From an uncultured Bacteroidales bacterium (GTDB lineage: Bacteria; Bacteroidota; Bacteroidia; Bacteroidales; Bacteroidaceae): a stretch of DNA of 59,499 nucleotides. The position numbers and the translations under genes are program-made. Numbering within the stretch: the first letter of the stretch is position 1; the number at the start of each line of letters is the position of its first letter. The notes under the pieces are model-generated. The model was not told the origin of the DNA, did not search any database, and saw only the letters and a list, made by a program, of their open reading frames with translations. Shown here in pieces: positions 34,685 to 45,838 of the stretch. The DNA lies in contig CACYOC010000015.1 of the NCBI GenBank assembly GCA_902775975.1, positions 1 through 59,499 of the forward strand, given 5' to 3'.

Positions 34685-34824
34685 CAAAGTTAAGATTTGT
34701 TTTCATTCATTCATAACAATTGTTTGTTAAATTCGTTATAAGAATAATGCAATCGTTTGCATTGAATGTGGGGCATAAATTAATAGTAAGAAAAACCGTC
34801 GAATGCAACTTTTCAATATCTTTG
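34685..34824. promoter_or_regulatory. Divergent susC / regulator promoters with a central LacI-type operator
   Basis: The minus-strand -7 box for susC is TAACTTTG (34692-34685). The plus-strand -7 box for the regulator operon is TATCTTTG (34817-34824). The operator GCAATCGTTTGC (34749-34760, inside the palindrome AATGCAATCGTTTGCATT at 34746-34763) lies exactly midway: 57 positions from each box. Neither promoter has TTTG at 20 bp. A single bound dimer could control both directions. Confidence 0.8.
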
Positions 34825-34865
34825 CATGCGAAAGCAGTTTTCAAAACATAACTAAAGCACCTAAA

Positions 34866-35909
34866 ATGAAAGATTCGGCACCATTGACGATGAAGGATAT
34901 TGCCCGCGAGTTAGGTATCTCGGTGGCAACTGTTTCGCGTGCTTTGAAGGATTCGCCACGCATCTCTGCCGACCGTCGTGCTGCTGTTCAAAAATTCGCT
35001 AAGGAACACAATTTCGTGCCTAACGTCATAGCCGAATCACTGCGCTATGCGAGGGTGCAACCGCAGAAAATCATTGGCGTCATCGTTCCCGAGTTGGCAC
35101 ATTATTATTTCTCGACAGTTCTTTCTGGGATAGAGGAGGAGGCTTCCAGCAGAGGCTATCGCATCATGGTAGCGCAGAGTTCGGAAAGTTATGACCGAGA
35201 GGTGAAGACTTGTCAATCTTTTTATGAAAACAAAGTCTGCGGAATTATTGTGTCGCAAGCGAAGGATACGCAGAAGTACGACCATTTCCAAATGTTGCTG
35301 GATGCCGGTCTTCCGTTGGTGTTCTATGATAGAATATGTACGGGCGTGAATGCCAGTCGTGTGGTGGTTGATGACTATATGGGTGCTTTTAATGCCGTTA
35401 GTCATCTGATAGAAACGGGATGTACCCGCATTGCCTATTATGGTTCGACACCCAATTTGGAAATCTCCAAGAACCGTTTTAACGGCTATAAGGATGCACT
35501 CTTGAAACATGGACTTTCCTTCGATCCGGAGCTGACCGTCATTTGCGACAACCGTGCCGATGCAGAAATCGTTACCCCTGGGGTATTTCAGAAGGAAATG
35601 GCTCCCAACGGGTTCTTTGCCGTCAATGATGATACAGCCATTGGTATTCTCCATGCCGCCAAGCGGTTGGGATATAGAATACCTGAAGATATCGGAATCT
35701 GCGGATTTACCAATGGTCAGCGAGCGCTGGCATGCGACCCGATGCTGACGACTGTTGAGCAACGTGGTCGGCAAGTGGGAAAGGAAGCTGTGGATATCCT
35801 TATTGACCAGGCGGAAGGAAAGACGGATGCCCATCAGGTTATTCGCCGCGTAGTACGCACCAAACTTATCATCCGTGGCACGACGAACGAGAAGAATGTG
35901 AAGAAGTAA
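34866..35909 (+). CDS. LacI-family transcriptional regulator of the starch locus
   Basis: A 347-aa regulator from ATG 34866 (MKDSAPLTMKDIARELG). An upstream in-frame ATG at 34803 precedes the -7 box at 34817 and is not on the transcript. The helix-turn-helix TMKDIARELGISVATVSRAL covers about residues 8-27, with the hinge helix near FVPNVIAESLR. The periplasmic-binding-like ligand domain starts at KIIGVIVPELAHYYFSTVLS and ends with TTVEQRGRQVGKEAVDILI. It is first gene of the plus-strand maltodextrin operon and divergent from susC. Sites of the LacI type occur at its own promoter and at three others. The effector is probably maltose or a maltooligosaccharide (inference). SusR, the regulator of the B. 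thetaiotaomicron locus, is not present here. Confidence 0.92.
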   Translation: MKDSAPLTMKDIARELGISVATVSRALKDSPRISADRRAAVQKFAKEHNFVPNVIAESLRYARVQPQKIIGVIVPELAHYYFSTVLSGIEEEASSRGYRIMVAQSSESYDREVKTCQSFYENKVCGIIVSQAKDTQKYDHFQMLLDAGLPLVFYDRICTGVNASRVVVDDYMGAFNAVSHLIETGCTRIAYYGSTPNLEISKNRFNGYKDALLKHGLSFDPELTVICDNRADAEIVTPGVFQKEMAPNGFFAVNDDTAIGILHAAKRLGYRIPEDIGICGFTNGQRALACDPMLTTVEQRGRQVGKEAVDILIDQAEGKTDAHQVIRRVVRTKLIIRGTTNEKNVKK

Positions 35910-35929
35910 ACTAAAAATATACATACATT

Positions 35930-37231
35930 ATGAAGCAAAAACCTAATTTACCTTTTTGGAGCCTTTGGAATCTGAGTTTCGGTTTCTTTGGCGTGCAGAT
36001 TGCCTATGCCTTGCAGAGTGCTAACATCTCACGAATCTTTGCTACATTGGGTGCTGACCCTCATTCGCTGAGTTATTTCTGGATACTTCCACCGCTGATG
36101 GGTATCTTGGTGCAGCCGATAGTGGGTACATGCAGTGACAAGACCTGGACGCGCTGGGGCCGTCGCATACCTTATTTATTTATAGGAGCTGCCGTTGCCG
36201 TATTGGTGATGTGCCTGTTGCCGAACTCCGGCTCCTTCGGTCTGACGGTCAGTGCCGCACTGGTGTTCGGACTGGTAGCACTGATGTTCCTCGATACCAG
36301 CATCAACATGGCGATGCAACCGTTTAAGATGTTGGTGGGCGACATGGTGAATGAAGAGCAGAAGGCAAAAGCTTATAGCATCCAGTCGTTCCTGTGTAAT
36401 GCCGGTTCTGTGATGGGCTATGTTTTTCCTTTCGTCTTCACCTTCATTGGCATCAGCAATGTCGCTGAGAAAGGCGTTATCCCTGATAGCGTCATCTGGT
36501 CGTTCTATGTCGGTGCAGCCATCCTGATACTGTGCGTTATCTATACCACACTGAAGGTCAAGGAATGGAATCCCGAAGAATACAAGGAGTATAATCCCGT
36601 ATCTGAAGAGAAGGAGGAAAGCGCCAACTGGATCACGTTACTGAAGAATGCTCCCTCGACGTTCTGGAAAGTGGGCTTGGTGCAGTTCTTCTGCTGGGTG
36701 GCATTTATGTATATGTGGACTTACACCAATGGCACCATTGCTGATACGGTTTGGAACACTACCGATGTCAGCTCAGAAGGTTATCAGTTGGCAGGAAACT
36801 GGGTAGGCATTCTCTTTGCTGTTCAGGCCATAGGTTCTGTGATTTGGGCTGCCGTGTTGACACAATTCAAGAACGCCAAGATGGCTTACTCGCTGAGTCT
36901 GGTACTTGGAGGTATCGGCTTTGCCATGGTACCGTTTATCCATGACCAGTATTTGTTGTTTGTACCTTTCTTGCTGATTGGATGTGCCTGGGCGGCAATG
37001 CTCGCTATGCCATTCGCTTTGGTTACCAACGCTTTGCAAGGCTATGGTCACATGGGCGCTTACCTGGGTCTCTTCAATGGTACTATCTGTGTCCCTCAGA
37101 TTATCGCTGCCATTATGGGCGGTACTATCTTGTCACTGGTAGGTCATACGCAGAGCAGCATGATGCTCGTAGCAGGCATCAGCCTCTTCATCGGTGCTGT
37201 CTGTGTGACTATTATCAAGAATAAACACTAA
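35930..37231 (+). CDS. MFS sugar transporter (maltose-type, SLC45-like)
   Basis: A 433-aa inner-membrane protein with about 12 hydrophobic segments. It starts KPNLPFWSLWNLSFGFFGVQ and carries the motif DKTWTRWGRRIPYLFIGA (about residues 67-84), which is characteristic of the GPH/SLC45-type sugar:cation symporters. It lies 20 bp after the regulator gene and 18 bp before the glucanotransferase gene. Position in a starch operon suggests uptake of maltose or short maltooligosaccharides from the periplasm. The substrate is inferred only from context. Confidence 0.88.
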   Translation: MKQKPNLPFWSLWNLSFGFFGVQIAYALQSANISRIFATLGADPHSLSYFWILPPLMGILVQPIVGTCSDKTWTRWGRRIPYLFIGAAVAVLVMCLLPNSGSFGLTVSAALVFGLVALMFLDTSINMAMQPFKMLVGDMVNEEQKAKAYSIQSFLCNAGSVMGYVFPFVFTFIGISNVAEKGVIPDSVIWSFYVGAAILILCVIYTTLKVKEWNPEEYKEYNPVSEEKEESANWITLLKNAPSTFWKVGLVQFFCWVAFMYMWTYTNGTIADTVWNTTDVSSEGYQLAGNWVGILFAVQAIGSVIWAAVLTQFKNAKMAYSLSLVLGGIGFAMVPFIHDQYLLFVPFLLIGCAWAAMLAMPFALVTNALQGYGHMGAYLGLFNGTICVPQIIAAIMGGTILSLVGHTQSSMMLVAGISLFIGAVCVTIIKNKH

Positions 37232-37249
37232 CTTACATATTATCACACT

Positions 37250-39673
37250 ATGAAAATACGTTTTAATATTGAATACCGGGCTGCTTTTGGCGAGAATTTG
37301 ATGTTAAACATCCTCCCCGGTGGTGCTGTGGCAAAACAGTCGCAACACAAAATGACAACCATCGATGGAATGAACTGGTCGGTAGAGGTCAACAAGGCTC
37401 TGAAGGCTGGTGACGTTATAGACTATTATTATAATTTGGTTTCTGACAAAGACGAGAGACGTCGTGAGTGGGTTACTGAACCGCATCGTCTGGAACTGGT
37501 CGCCAGTCAGGCTGCTCGCTATACAGTATTCGACCATTGGATAGATATTCCCGAAGACTCTTATCTCTATAGTTCAGCTTTCACGGAGTGTGTGATGAAG
37601 CGTGAACGTTCTTTGAGTCCTTTGGAAGAATATCAACGGACAGTGCGCCTGAAGGTTCGTGCTCCTCAATTGCGTAACAATCAAAAGCTTGCCATTGTCG
37701 GAGAACCAGCCCTGTTGGGTGAATGGAATGTTGAAAAAGCCGTTCTGATGACGGAGCATGAGTGCAACGAGTGGGTGGTGAGTCTGGATGCTTCAAAACT
37801 GCCTACCAGCCGTTTTGAGTTCAAGTTTGTCATACTCGACAGCCGTGGCAAAGCCATTTGGGAACAAATTCCCAACCGAAGCATAGAAATTATCCATGTA
37901 GGTGATGGCGAAGTGGTGGTATATGAGCTTTCTCCAGCTTATTTCCCATTGCCTGCCTGGAAGGGTGCCGGTGTGGTAATACCTGTTTTCTCGTTGCGTA
38001 GTGAGGGAAGTTTTGGCGTCGGCGATTTCGGTGATTTGAAACTATTTGTTGACTGGGCGGCAAAGACCAACCAGAGCGTCATTCAAGTATTGCCTATTAA
38101 CGATACGAATATGACTAAAACCTGGCAGGATAGTTATCCTTATAACAGTATCAGCATCTATGCCCTGCACCCACAGTATGTCGATTTCCGGCAGATGCCA
38201 CAACTGAAGGACGATGCCAAGCGTCAGGAGTTTGAGGCCTTGCGTCAGGAGCTGAATGCCCTGTCTCAGATAGACTACGAGCGCGTGTTCCAGGCCAAGC
38301 TCGATTACCTGCACCTGCTGTTTGACCAAGAATGGACATCGTTGAGCAGAACTGCTGACTATAAGGATTTCTACGCTCAGAACAAGGAGTGGCTGGTGCC
38401 TTATGCAGAGTTCTGTTACTATCGTGACCTCTATGGTACTGCCGTGTTCAACGACTGGCCCAATCCTCTGCCCAAGGCTGATAAGAAAGTCACCGCTTTC
38501 TGGTGCTTCGTGCAGTATTATCTCGACCGTCAGATGCGTTCCGCTCATGAATATGCCCGTCAGCACCAAATTATCTTGAAGGGCGATATCCCCATTGGCA
38601 TCTCTCGTGACGGTGTTGAGGCTTGGGTAGAACCCAAATACTTCAATCTGAATGGACAGGCAGGAGCTCCACCCGATGCCTTCTCTGCCGATGGTCAGAA
38701 CTGGGGCTTCCCCACCTACAATTGGGATGAGATGCTGAAGGACGGCTGCCAGTGGTGGGTTCGCCGCTTCCGTAAGATGTCGCAGTTCTTTGATGCCTAT
38801 CGTATTGATCATGTGTTGGGCTTCTTCCGCATCTGGGAGATTCCTGTTCCCGAAAAGTCCGGATTGATGGGACAATTTGCCCCAGCCTTGGGCTTGAGTC
38901 GCGAAGAGATAGAAGGCTATGGCATTTATGGTCATGACGACTTGTTCCTTGTCGATCACAAGCGTAGCGACCGTTGGCATCCCCGTATTGCTGTGCAGTA
39001 TCAGGATGCTTACCAGCGTTTGAATGAGGGCGAGAAGTACAACTTCAACCGTCTTTACAACGACTATTTCTATCGTCGCAACAATCACTTCTGGTATCAG
39101 GAAGCCATGAAGAAGTTGCCGCGTCTGACGCAGGCTACCCGAATGCTGTGCTGTGCTGAAGACCTTGGCATGGTACCTGACTGTGTTCCTTGGGTGATGA
39201 ACGAGTTGCGCATCCTGTCGCTGGAGATTCAGACCATGCCAAAGGATCCTTCCTTGCGTTTCGGTAAATTAAAGCGTAACCCCTATCGCTCTGTATGTAC
39301 CTTCTCTACTCATGACATGCCAACGTTGCGTCAGTGGTGGGATGAAGACTATGAGACGACCCAGGCCTATTATAACATCTCCCTGCGTCGTGGCGATGCG
39401 GCACCTCATCCGCTACCAGGATGGCTTGCCAAGGATATCGTGTCGCGTCAGCTGACTTCTCCGTCTATGCTTTGCCTGTTGTCATTACAAGACTGGCTGG
39501 CCATGGACGAGACGCTGCGTCTGCCCGATGCCGATGCAGAGCGTATCAATATCCCTGCTAATCCGCGTCACTACTGGCGCTATCGCATGCATCTCACCAT
39601 TGAGCAACTGCTCAAGGAGGATGACTTTAATAATGAGATAAAGACACTCATTACGCAAAGCGGAAGAAAGTAA
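37250..39673 (+). CDS. malQ: 4-alpha-glucanotransferase (GH77), DPE2 type with tandem CBM20
   Basis: An 807-aa cytoplasmic enzyme without a signal peptide. Two N-terminal CBM20-type starch-binding modules (about residues 1-100 and 125-230; the second contains LAIVGEPALLGEWNVEKAV) precede a GH77 barrel. The catalytic contexts are YRIDHVLGFF (nucleophile Asp near residue 520), CCAEDLGMVPDCVP (acid/base Glu near 637) and STHDMPTLRQWW (Asp near 689). The layout and length match the plant DPE2-type enzyme that works on maltose, and differ from the ~500-690-aa MalQ forms. It would transfer glucosyl units from maltose entering through the adjacent transporter. Confidence 0.93.
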   Translation: MKIRFNIEYRAAFGENLMLNILPGGAVAKQSQHKMTTIDGMNWSVEVNKALKAGDVIDYYYNLVSDKDERRREWVTEPHRLELVASQAARYTVFDHWIDIPEDSYLYSSAFTECVMKRERSLSPLEEYQRTVRLKVRAPQLRNNQKLAIVGEPALLGEWNVEKAVLMTEHECNEWVVSLDASKLPTSRFEFKFVILDSRGKAIWEQIPNRSIEIIHVGDGEVVVYELSPAYFPLPAWKGAGVVIPVFSLRSEGSFGVGDFGDLKLFVDWAAKTNQSVIQVLPINDTNMTKTWQDSYPYNSISIYALHPQYVDFRQMPQLKDDAKRQEFEALRQELNALSQIDYERVFQAKLDYLHLLFDQEWTSLSRTADYKDFYAQNKEWLVPYAEFCYYRDLYGTAVFNDWPNPLPKADKKVTAFWCFVQYYLDRQMRSAHEYARQHQIILKGDIPIGISRDGVEAWVEPKYFNLNGQAGAPPDAFSADGQNWGFPTYNWDEMLKDGCQWWVRRFRKMSQFFDAYRIDHVLGFFRIWEIPVPEKSGLMGQFAPALGLSREEIEGYGIYGHDDLFLVDHKRSDRWHPRIAVQYQDAYQRLNEGEKYNFNRLYNDYFYRRNNHFWYQEAMKKLPRLTQATRMLCCAEDLGMVPDCVPWVMNELRILSLEIQTMPKDPSLRFGKLKRNPYRSVCTFSTHDMPTLRQWWDEDYETTQAYYNISLRRGDAAPHPLPGWLAKDIVSRQLTSPSMLCLLSLQDWLAMDETLRLPDADAERINIPANPRHYWRYRMHLTIEQLLKEDDFNNEIKTLITQSGRK

Positions 39674-41884
<2,211 letters not shown>

Positions 41885-41909
41885 TAAAGTAATAAAAAAC
41901 AATGAAAAT

Positions 41910-43805
41910 ATGAAGAAAGCACTTTTAGTAGGAATGATGGCTCTGATGATGGTTCCGGCTACTGCCCAGCAGTTGTTCAATGAGATGGTCTATACCCCTC
42001 AGCAAACCACTTTCACACTCTTTGCACCAGCAGACAGGAAACCTGTCGTGCGTTTGTATCGTGAGGGAATGGGTGGTAAGGCTCTGAAAACCATCAAGAT
42101 GAAACGTACTGGCGACCTATGGACCGCCCAAGTTAAAGGCGACCAGCTGGGACGTTTCTATACCTTTGATATCGGGCTCGGCGAGTGCCCGGGTGTCTTT
42201 GCCAAAGCTGTGGGTATCAACGGCAAGCGTGGCGCCATTATTGACATGAAGACTACCAATCCCAAGGGATGGGAAAGTGATCGTCAACCAGAATGCAAAA
42301 GTCCTTCTGACCTTATTGTCTATGAGTTGCACCATCGCGACTTCTCCATCGCTCGCAAGGATGCTGCACATCCCGGCAAGTTCTTGGCTTTGACCGAGCC
42401 CTGGGCTATCAACCACCTGAAGTCATTAGGCATTAATGCTGTGCATATCCTGCCCAGTTACGACTATGGCTCGGTCGATGAGACCCGTCTGCAGGATAAT
42501 AAGTATAACTGGGGCTATGACCCTGTGAACTACAATGTTCCGGAGGGTGGCTACAGCACCGATCCCTATAATCCTGGAATACGCATCAGTGAGTTCAAAC
42601 AGATGGTACAGGCACTCCATCAGGCTGGCATCCGTGTCATTCTCGATGTGGTGTATAACCATACCTTTGACATTGACCATTCCAATTTCCAGCGCACATA
42701 TCCAGACTACTTCTATCGTAAGAATGCTGACGGCACCTATTGCAATGGCTCGGGGTGCGGCAACGAGACGGCTTCCGATCAGCCTATGATGCGTCAGTTC
42801 ATGATAGAGAGCGTGAAGTACTGGATGAACGAATACCACATCGATGGTTTCCGCTTCGACCTCATGGGCATTCACGATATTGAGACGATGAATGCCATCC
42901 GTAAGGCCGCTGTAGAGATAGACCCCTCTGTCTTTATCTATGGAGAGGGCTGGAGTGCCGGCAGTTGCGGTATTCCCAATGAACGCTTGGGCATGAAGGC
43001 CAATATTCCACAGATGCCAGGCATTGCTGCATTCAGCGATGAGATTCGTGACGCTCTGCGTGGTCCGTTCGACAACGACAGCAAGCCAGGAATTTTAGGT
43101 GGGGCACCGAACATGGAAGAGAGTCTGAAGTTTGGTATTGTAGGCTGCATCAGTCATCCTCAGGTTGATATGTCGAAGGTTAACTACTCCAAGACACCAT
43201 GGGCTATTGAACCTACTCAGATGATGTCCTATGTGTCTTGCCACGACGATATGTGTCTCGTTGACAGGTTGAAAGCCAGTGTTCCAGGCATTACTAAGAA
43301 CGAATTGATACGCCTCGACCTGCTGGCACAGACGGCCGTATTTACCTCTCAGGGAGTACCCTTCATGCTCAGTGGCGAGGAGTTGCTGCGCGATAAGAAA
43401 GGCGTTCACAACTCTTATGAGTCTCCCGACAGTATCAACCAGCTTGACTGGCAGAACAAGTTGCGCTATCCGCAGGTGTTTGAGTATTACAAGAACCTTA
43501 TCAGCCTGCGCAAGGCGTTCCCCCACTTCCGCTTGGGCAGTGCCGATCTCGTTCGCAAGGACCTGCAGTTCTTAGACGCTCCTACAGGTGTGGTGGCCTA
43601 TAGCATTACTGCTCCTCGCGGCAATGCCGTCCAGCGCGTCGTTGTGCTATTGAACACGACCCGTAAGCAGCAGAAAGTCACTATTCCTGAAGGTCACTAT
43701 ACGATTGTTTGTTCATCAGGCGTCATCGACCTGGAAGGTATTGATACCATGGATGGTTCCTGTGCCACCGTGTTACCTCAATCCGCTTTGATTATTCACG
43801 ACTAA
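41910..43805 (+). CDS. pulA: Type I pullulanase (GH13)
   Basis: A 631-aa exported debranching enzyme with a signal peptide (MKKALLVGMMALMMVPATAQ) and an N-terminal CBM48-type domain (about residues 25-115). The type I pullulanase signature YNWGYDPVNYNVPEGGYSTD lies at about residues 198-217. The GH13 regions are DVVYNHTF, GFRFDLMG (Asp near 316), YGEGWSAG (Glu near 345) and SCHDDMCL (Asp near 444). It hydrolyses alpha-1,6 branches of limit dextrins. It starts 25 bp after the GH97 gene. Confidence 0.94.
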   Translation: MKKALLVGMMALMMVPATAQQLFNEMVYTPQQTTFTLFAPADRKPVVRLYREGMGGKALKTIKMKRTGDLWTAQVKGDQLGRFYTFDIGLGECPGVFAKAVGINGKRGAIIDMKTTNPKGWESDRQPECKSPSDLIVYELHHRDFSIARKDAAHPGKFLALTEPWAINHLKSLGINAVHILPSYDYGSVDETRLQDNKYNWGYDPVNYNVPEGGYSTDPYNPGIRISEFKQMVQALHQAGIRVILDVVYNHTFDIDHSNFQRTYPDYFYRKNADGTYCNGSGCGNETASDQPMMRQFMIESVKYWMNEYHIDGFRFDLMGIHDIETMNAIRKAAVEIDPSVFIYGEGWSAGSCGIPNERLGMKANIPQMPGIAAFSDEIRDALRGPFDNDSKPGILGGAPNMEESLKFGIVGCISHPQVDMSKVNYSKTPWAIEPTQMMSYVSCHDDMCLVDRLKASVPGITKNELIRLDLLAQTAVFTSQGVPFMLSGEELLRDKKGVHNSYESPDSINQLDWQNKLRYPQVFEYYKNLISLRKAFPHFRLGSADLVRKDLQFLDAPTGVVAYSITAPRGNAVQRVVVLLNTTRKQQKVTIPEGHYTIVCSSGVIDLEGIDTMDGSCATVLPQSALIIHD

Positions 43806-43817
43806 TACGATACTACT

Positions 43818-45755
43818 ATGAAAAGATTACTCATTCTTTCTCTCTTCCTGTTTACGATGACCATAACAATGACTGCTGCCAAGAAAACAAAACAGAAGAC
43901 AACCGTTACCCGCATCGACCCTACTGATTGGTATGTGGGCATGAAGAATCCTTCTGTTCAGCTTTTCGTCTATGGCAAGGGCATTCGCGATGCAGAGAGC
44001 GTAACGACAGACTATCCCGGCGTTGTCATTGACAGTCTGGTGCGCCTTGATTCCCCCAACTATCTGTTGGTATATCTTAATCTGAAGAATGCTCAGCCTG
44101 GTACGATGAAACTCACGTTTCAGGTGAAGAACGACAAAGGAAAGGTGAAAAGCGAGGTGGTGCCTTATCAGCTGAAAGCCCGCGAGAAGTCCGGAGCATC
44201 ACGCAAGGGCTTCGATATCAGCGATGTGCTTTATCTGCTGATGCCCGACCGCTTTGCCCAAGGTCCTCACCATCAGTCTCAACTGCCAGGTATGCGTGCC
44301 TACAAAGAAGACCGTAGCGCACCTTCCTTGCGCCATGGTGGCGATCTTGAAGGATTGCAGCAGCACCTCGACTACTTTAATGACTTGGGTGTCACAGCGC
44401 TCTGGTTTACGCCTATCCTCGAGAACGACTCTCCTGACATGATGTCATGGTCAACCTATCACGGTTATGCCTGCACGGACTACTATCGTGTCGATCCCCG
44501 CTTCGGCAGCAATGCCGAGTATCGTCAGCTCATCGATGCTTGCCATAAGAAGGGCTTGAAGGTTGTCATGGATATGATTTTCAATCATTGTGGTTTTGAA
44601 CATCCATGGGTGGCCGATATCCCTGCCAAGGACTGGTTCAACCTCTCCGGCTGGTTGGAGCAGGCCAAAGGCACCAGCGACACGCGCGGAACCGATTTCC
44701 TGCAGACCAGCTACAAGCTGACCCCTGTCTTGGACCCCTATACTTCTGAGGTTGACTTACGAGAGACGACCGAGGCGTGGTTTGTCAATACCATGCCCGA
44801 CTTCAACCAGAACAATCCGCACCTCATGCGTTATCTCATCCAGAACAGCATCTGGTGGATTGAGACTGCCGACATTGATGGCATCCGCATGGATACCTAT
44901 CCCTACGCTTTCCGCAAGCCGATGGCTCAGTGGATGAAAGAGCTCAATGACGAATATCCCAATTTCAACACCGTCGGTGAGACATGGGTCACGCAGCCTG
45001 CCTATACTGCTGCCTGGCAGAAAGACAGTAAGTTGAGCGACATCAACAGCTATCTGAAGACCGTTATGGATTTCTCTTTCCAAGAGAAGATAGACTCTGC
45101 AACGCATGAGATTACCGATAACTGGTGGCGCGGATACAATCGTCTCTACAATTCGTTCTGCTATGATTATCTTTATCCCAATCCGTCGAGTGTCATGGCG
45201 TTCCTCGACAATCACGACACCGACCGCTTCCTGCGTGACGGACAGGATGCCCAGGCGTTGAAGCAAGGCTTGGCATTGCTGCTTACCGTGCGCCGTATTC
45301 CTCAGCTGTATTACGGTACAGAGATTATGATGAACGGCACGAAGGCTGTTACCGATGGCCATGTCCGCAAGGACTTCCCCGGCGGTTTCCCCGGTGATAC
45401 ACACAACTGTTTTACCGCCGAAGGCCGCACCAAGGCAGAGCAGGATATGTTTACCTTTATCTCGCGTCTGCTGCACTGGCGTCAGGGCAATGAGGTTATT
45501 TCCAAGGGTTCCATGAAGCAGTTCATTCCCTATCAAGGTATCTACGTCGTTGCTCGTCAGTATCAGGGACGTACGGCCGTGACCATTATCAATGGTACTC
45601 GCAAGAACGTTGTCATGGATGCCAAGCGATATGTTGAGCTGACACGTGGCAACAGAAAAGCCGGACAGGCGCTTGATATTCCTACACAAGAGCGTTACGA
45701 CCTCACCAAAGACCTGCCACTCAAGCCCCGGCAGGTGTTGGTGCTGGAGTATTAG
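43818..45755 (+). CDS. susA: SusA-like neopullulanase / cyclomaltodextrinase (GH13)
   Basis: A 645-aa periplasmic enzyme with a signal peptide (about residues 1-21) and an N-terminal cyclomaltodextrinase-type Ig domain (about 30-120). The barrel regions are DMIFNHCG, GIRMDTYPYA (Asp near 357), NTVGETWV (Glu near 387) and FLDNHDTDRF (Asp near 462). A C-terminal cyclomaltodextrinase-type domain ends RQVLVLEY. SusA degrades maltooligosaccharides in the periplasm after uptake by SusCD. It is the last gene of the plus-strand operon, 12 bp after pulA, followed by a strong terminator. Confidence 0.94.
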   Translation: MKRLLILSLFLFTMTITMTAAKKTKQKTTVTRIDPTDWYVGMKNPSVQLFVYGKGIRDAESVTTDYPGVVIDSLVRLDSPNYLLVYLNLKNAQPGTMKLTFQVKNDKGKVKSEVVPYQLKAREKSGASRKGFDISDVLYLLMPDRFAQGPHHQSQLPGMRAYKEDRSAPSLRHGGDLEGLQQHLDYFNDLGVTALWFTPILENDSPDMMSWSTYHGYACTDYYRVDPRFGSNAEYRQLIDACHKKGLKVVMDMIFNHCGFEHPWVADIPAKDWFNLSGWLEQAKGTSDTRGTDFLQTSYKLTPVLDPYTSEVDLRETTEAWFVNTMPDFNQNNPHLMRYLIQNSIWWIETADIDGIRMDTYPYAFRKPMAQWMKELNDEYPNFNTVGETWVTQPAYTAAWQKDSKLSDINSYLKTVMDFSFQEKIDSATHEITDNWWRGYNRLYNSFCYDYLYPNPSSVMAFLDNHDTDRFLRDGQDAQALKQGLALLLTVRRIPQLYYGTEIMMNGTKAVTDGHVRKDFPGGFPGDTHNCFTAEGRTKAEQDMFTFISRLLHWRQGNEVISKGSMKQFIPYQGIYVVARQYQGRTAVTIINGTRKNVVMDAKRYVELTRGNRKAGQALDIPTQERYDLTKDLPLKPRQVLVLEY

Positions 45756-45760
45756 TAAAT

Positions 45761-45797
45761 AATAAGAGAGAGGCGTTCGCCTCTCTCTTATTATTTT
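45761..45797. terminator. Bidirectional terminator after susA
   Basis: AATAAGAGAGAGGCG pairs perfectly with CGCCTCTCTCTTATT, one of the longest stems in the window. It is followed by ATTTTT on the plus strand and by T-containing sequence on the other, so it can also end the convergent beta-galactosidase transcript. Confidence 0.9.
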
Positions 45798-45834
45798 TCG
45801 ACATTTCGACATTTCGATATTTCGACATTCCGAA
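45798..45834. repeat. 'tttcgacat' tandem repeat
   Basis: About four copies of TTTCGACAT/TTTCGATAT sit between the terminator and the stop of the beta-galactosidase gene. It is another short-unit intergenic repeat. Confidence 0.75.
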
Positions 45835-45838
45835 ATAA

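Noticed and set aside
34803-35909. Longer start (ATG 34803) for the LacI-type regulator
   Set aside because: The -7 box at 34817-34824 is downstream of it, and the extra residues do not belong to the helix-turn-helix domain.
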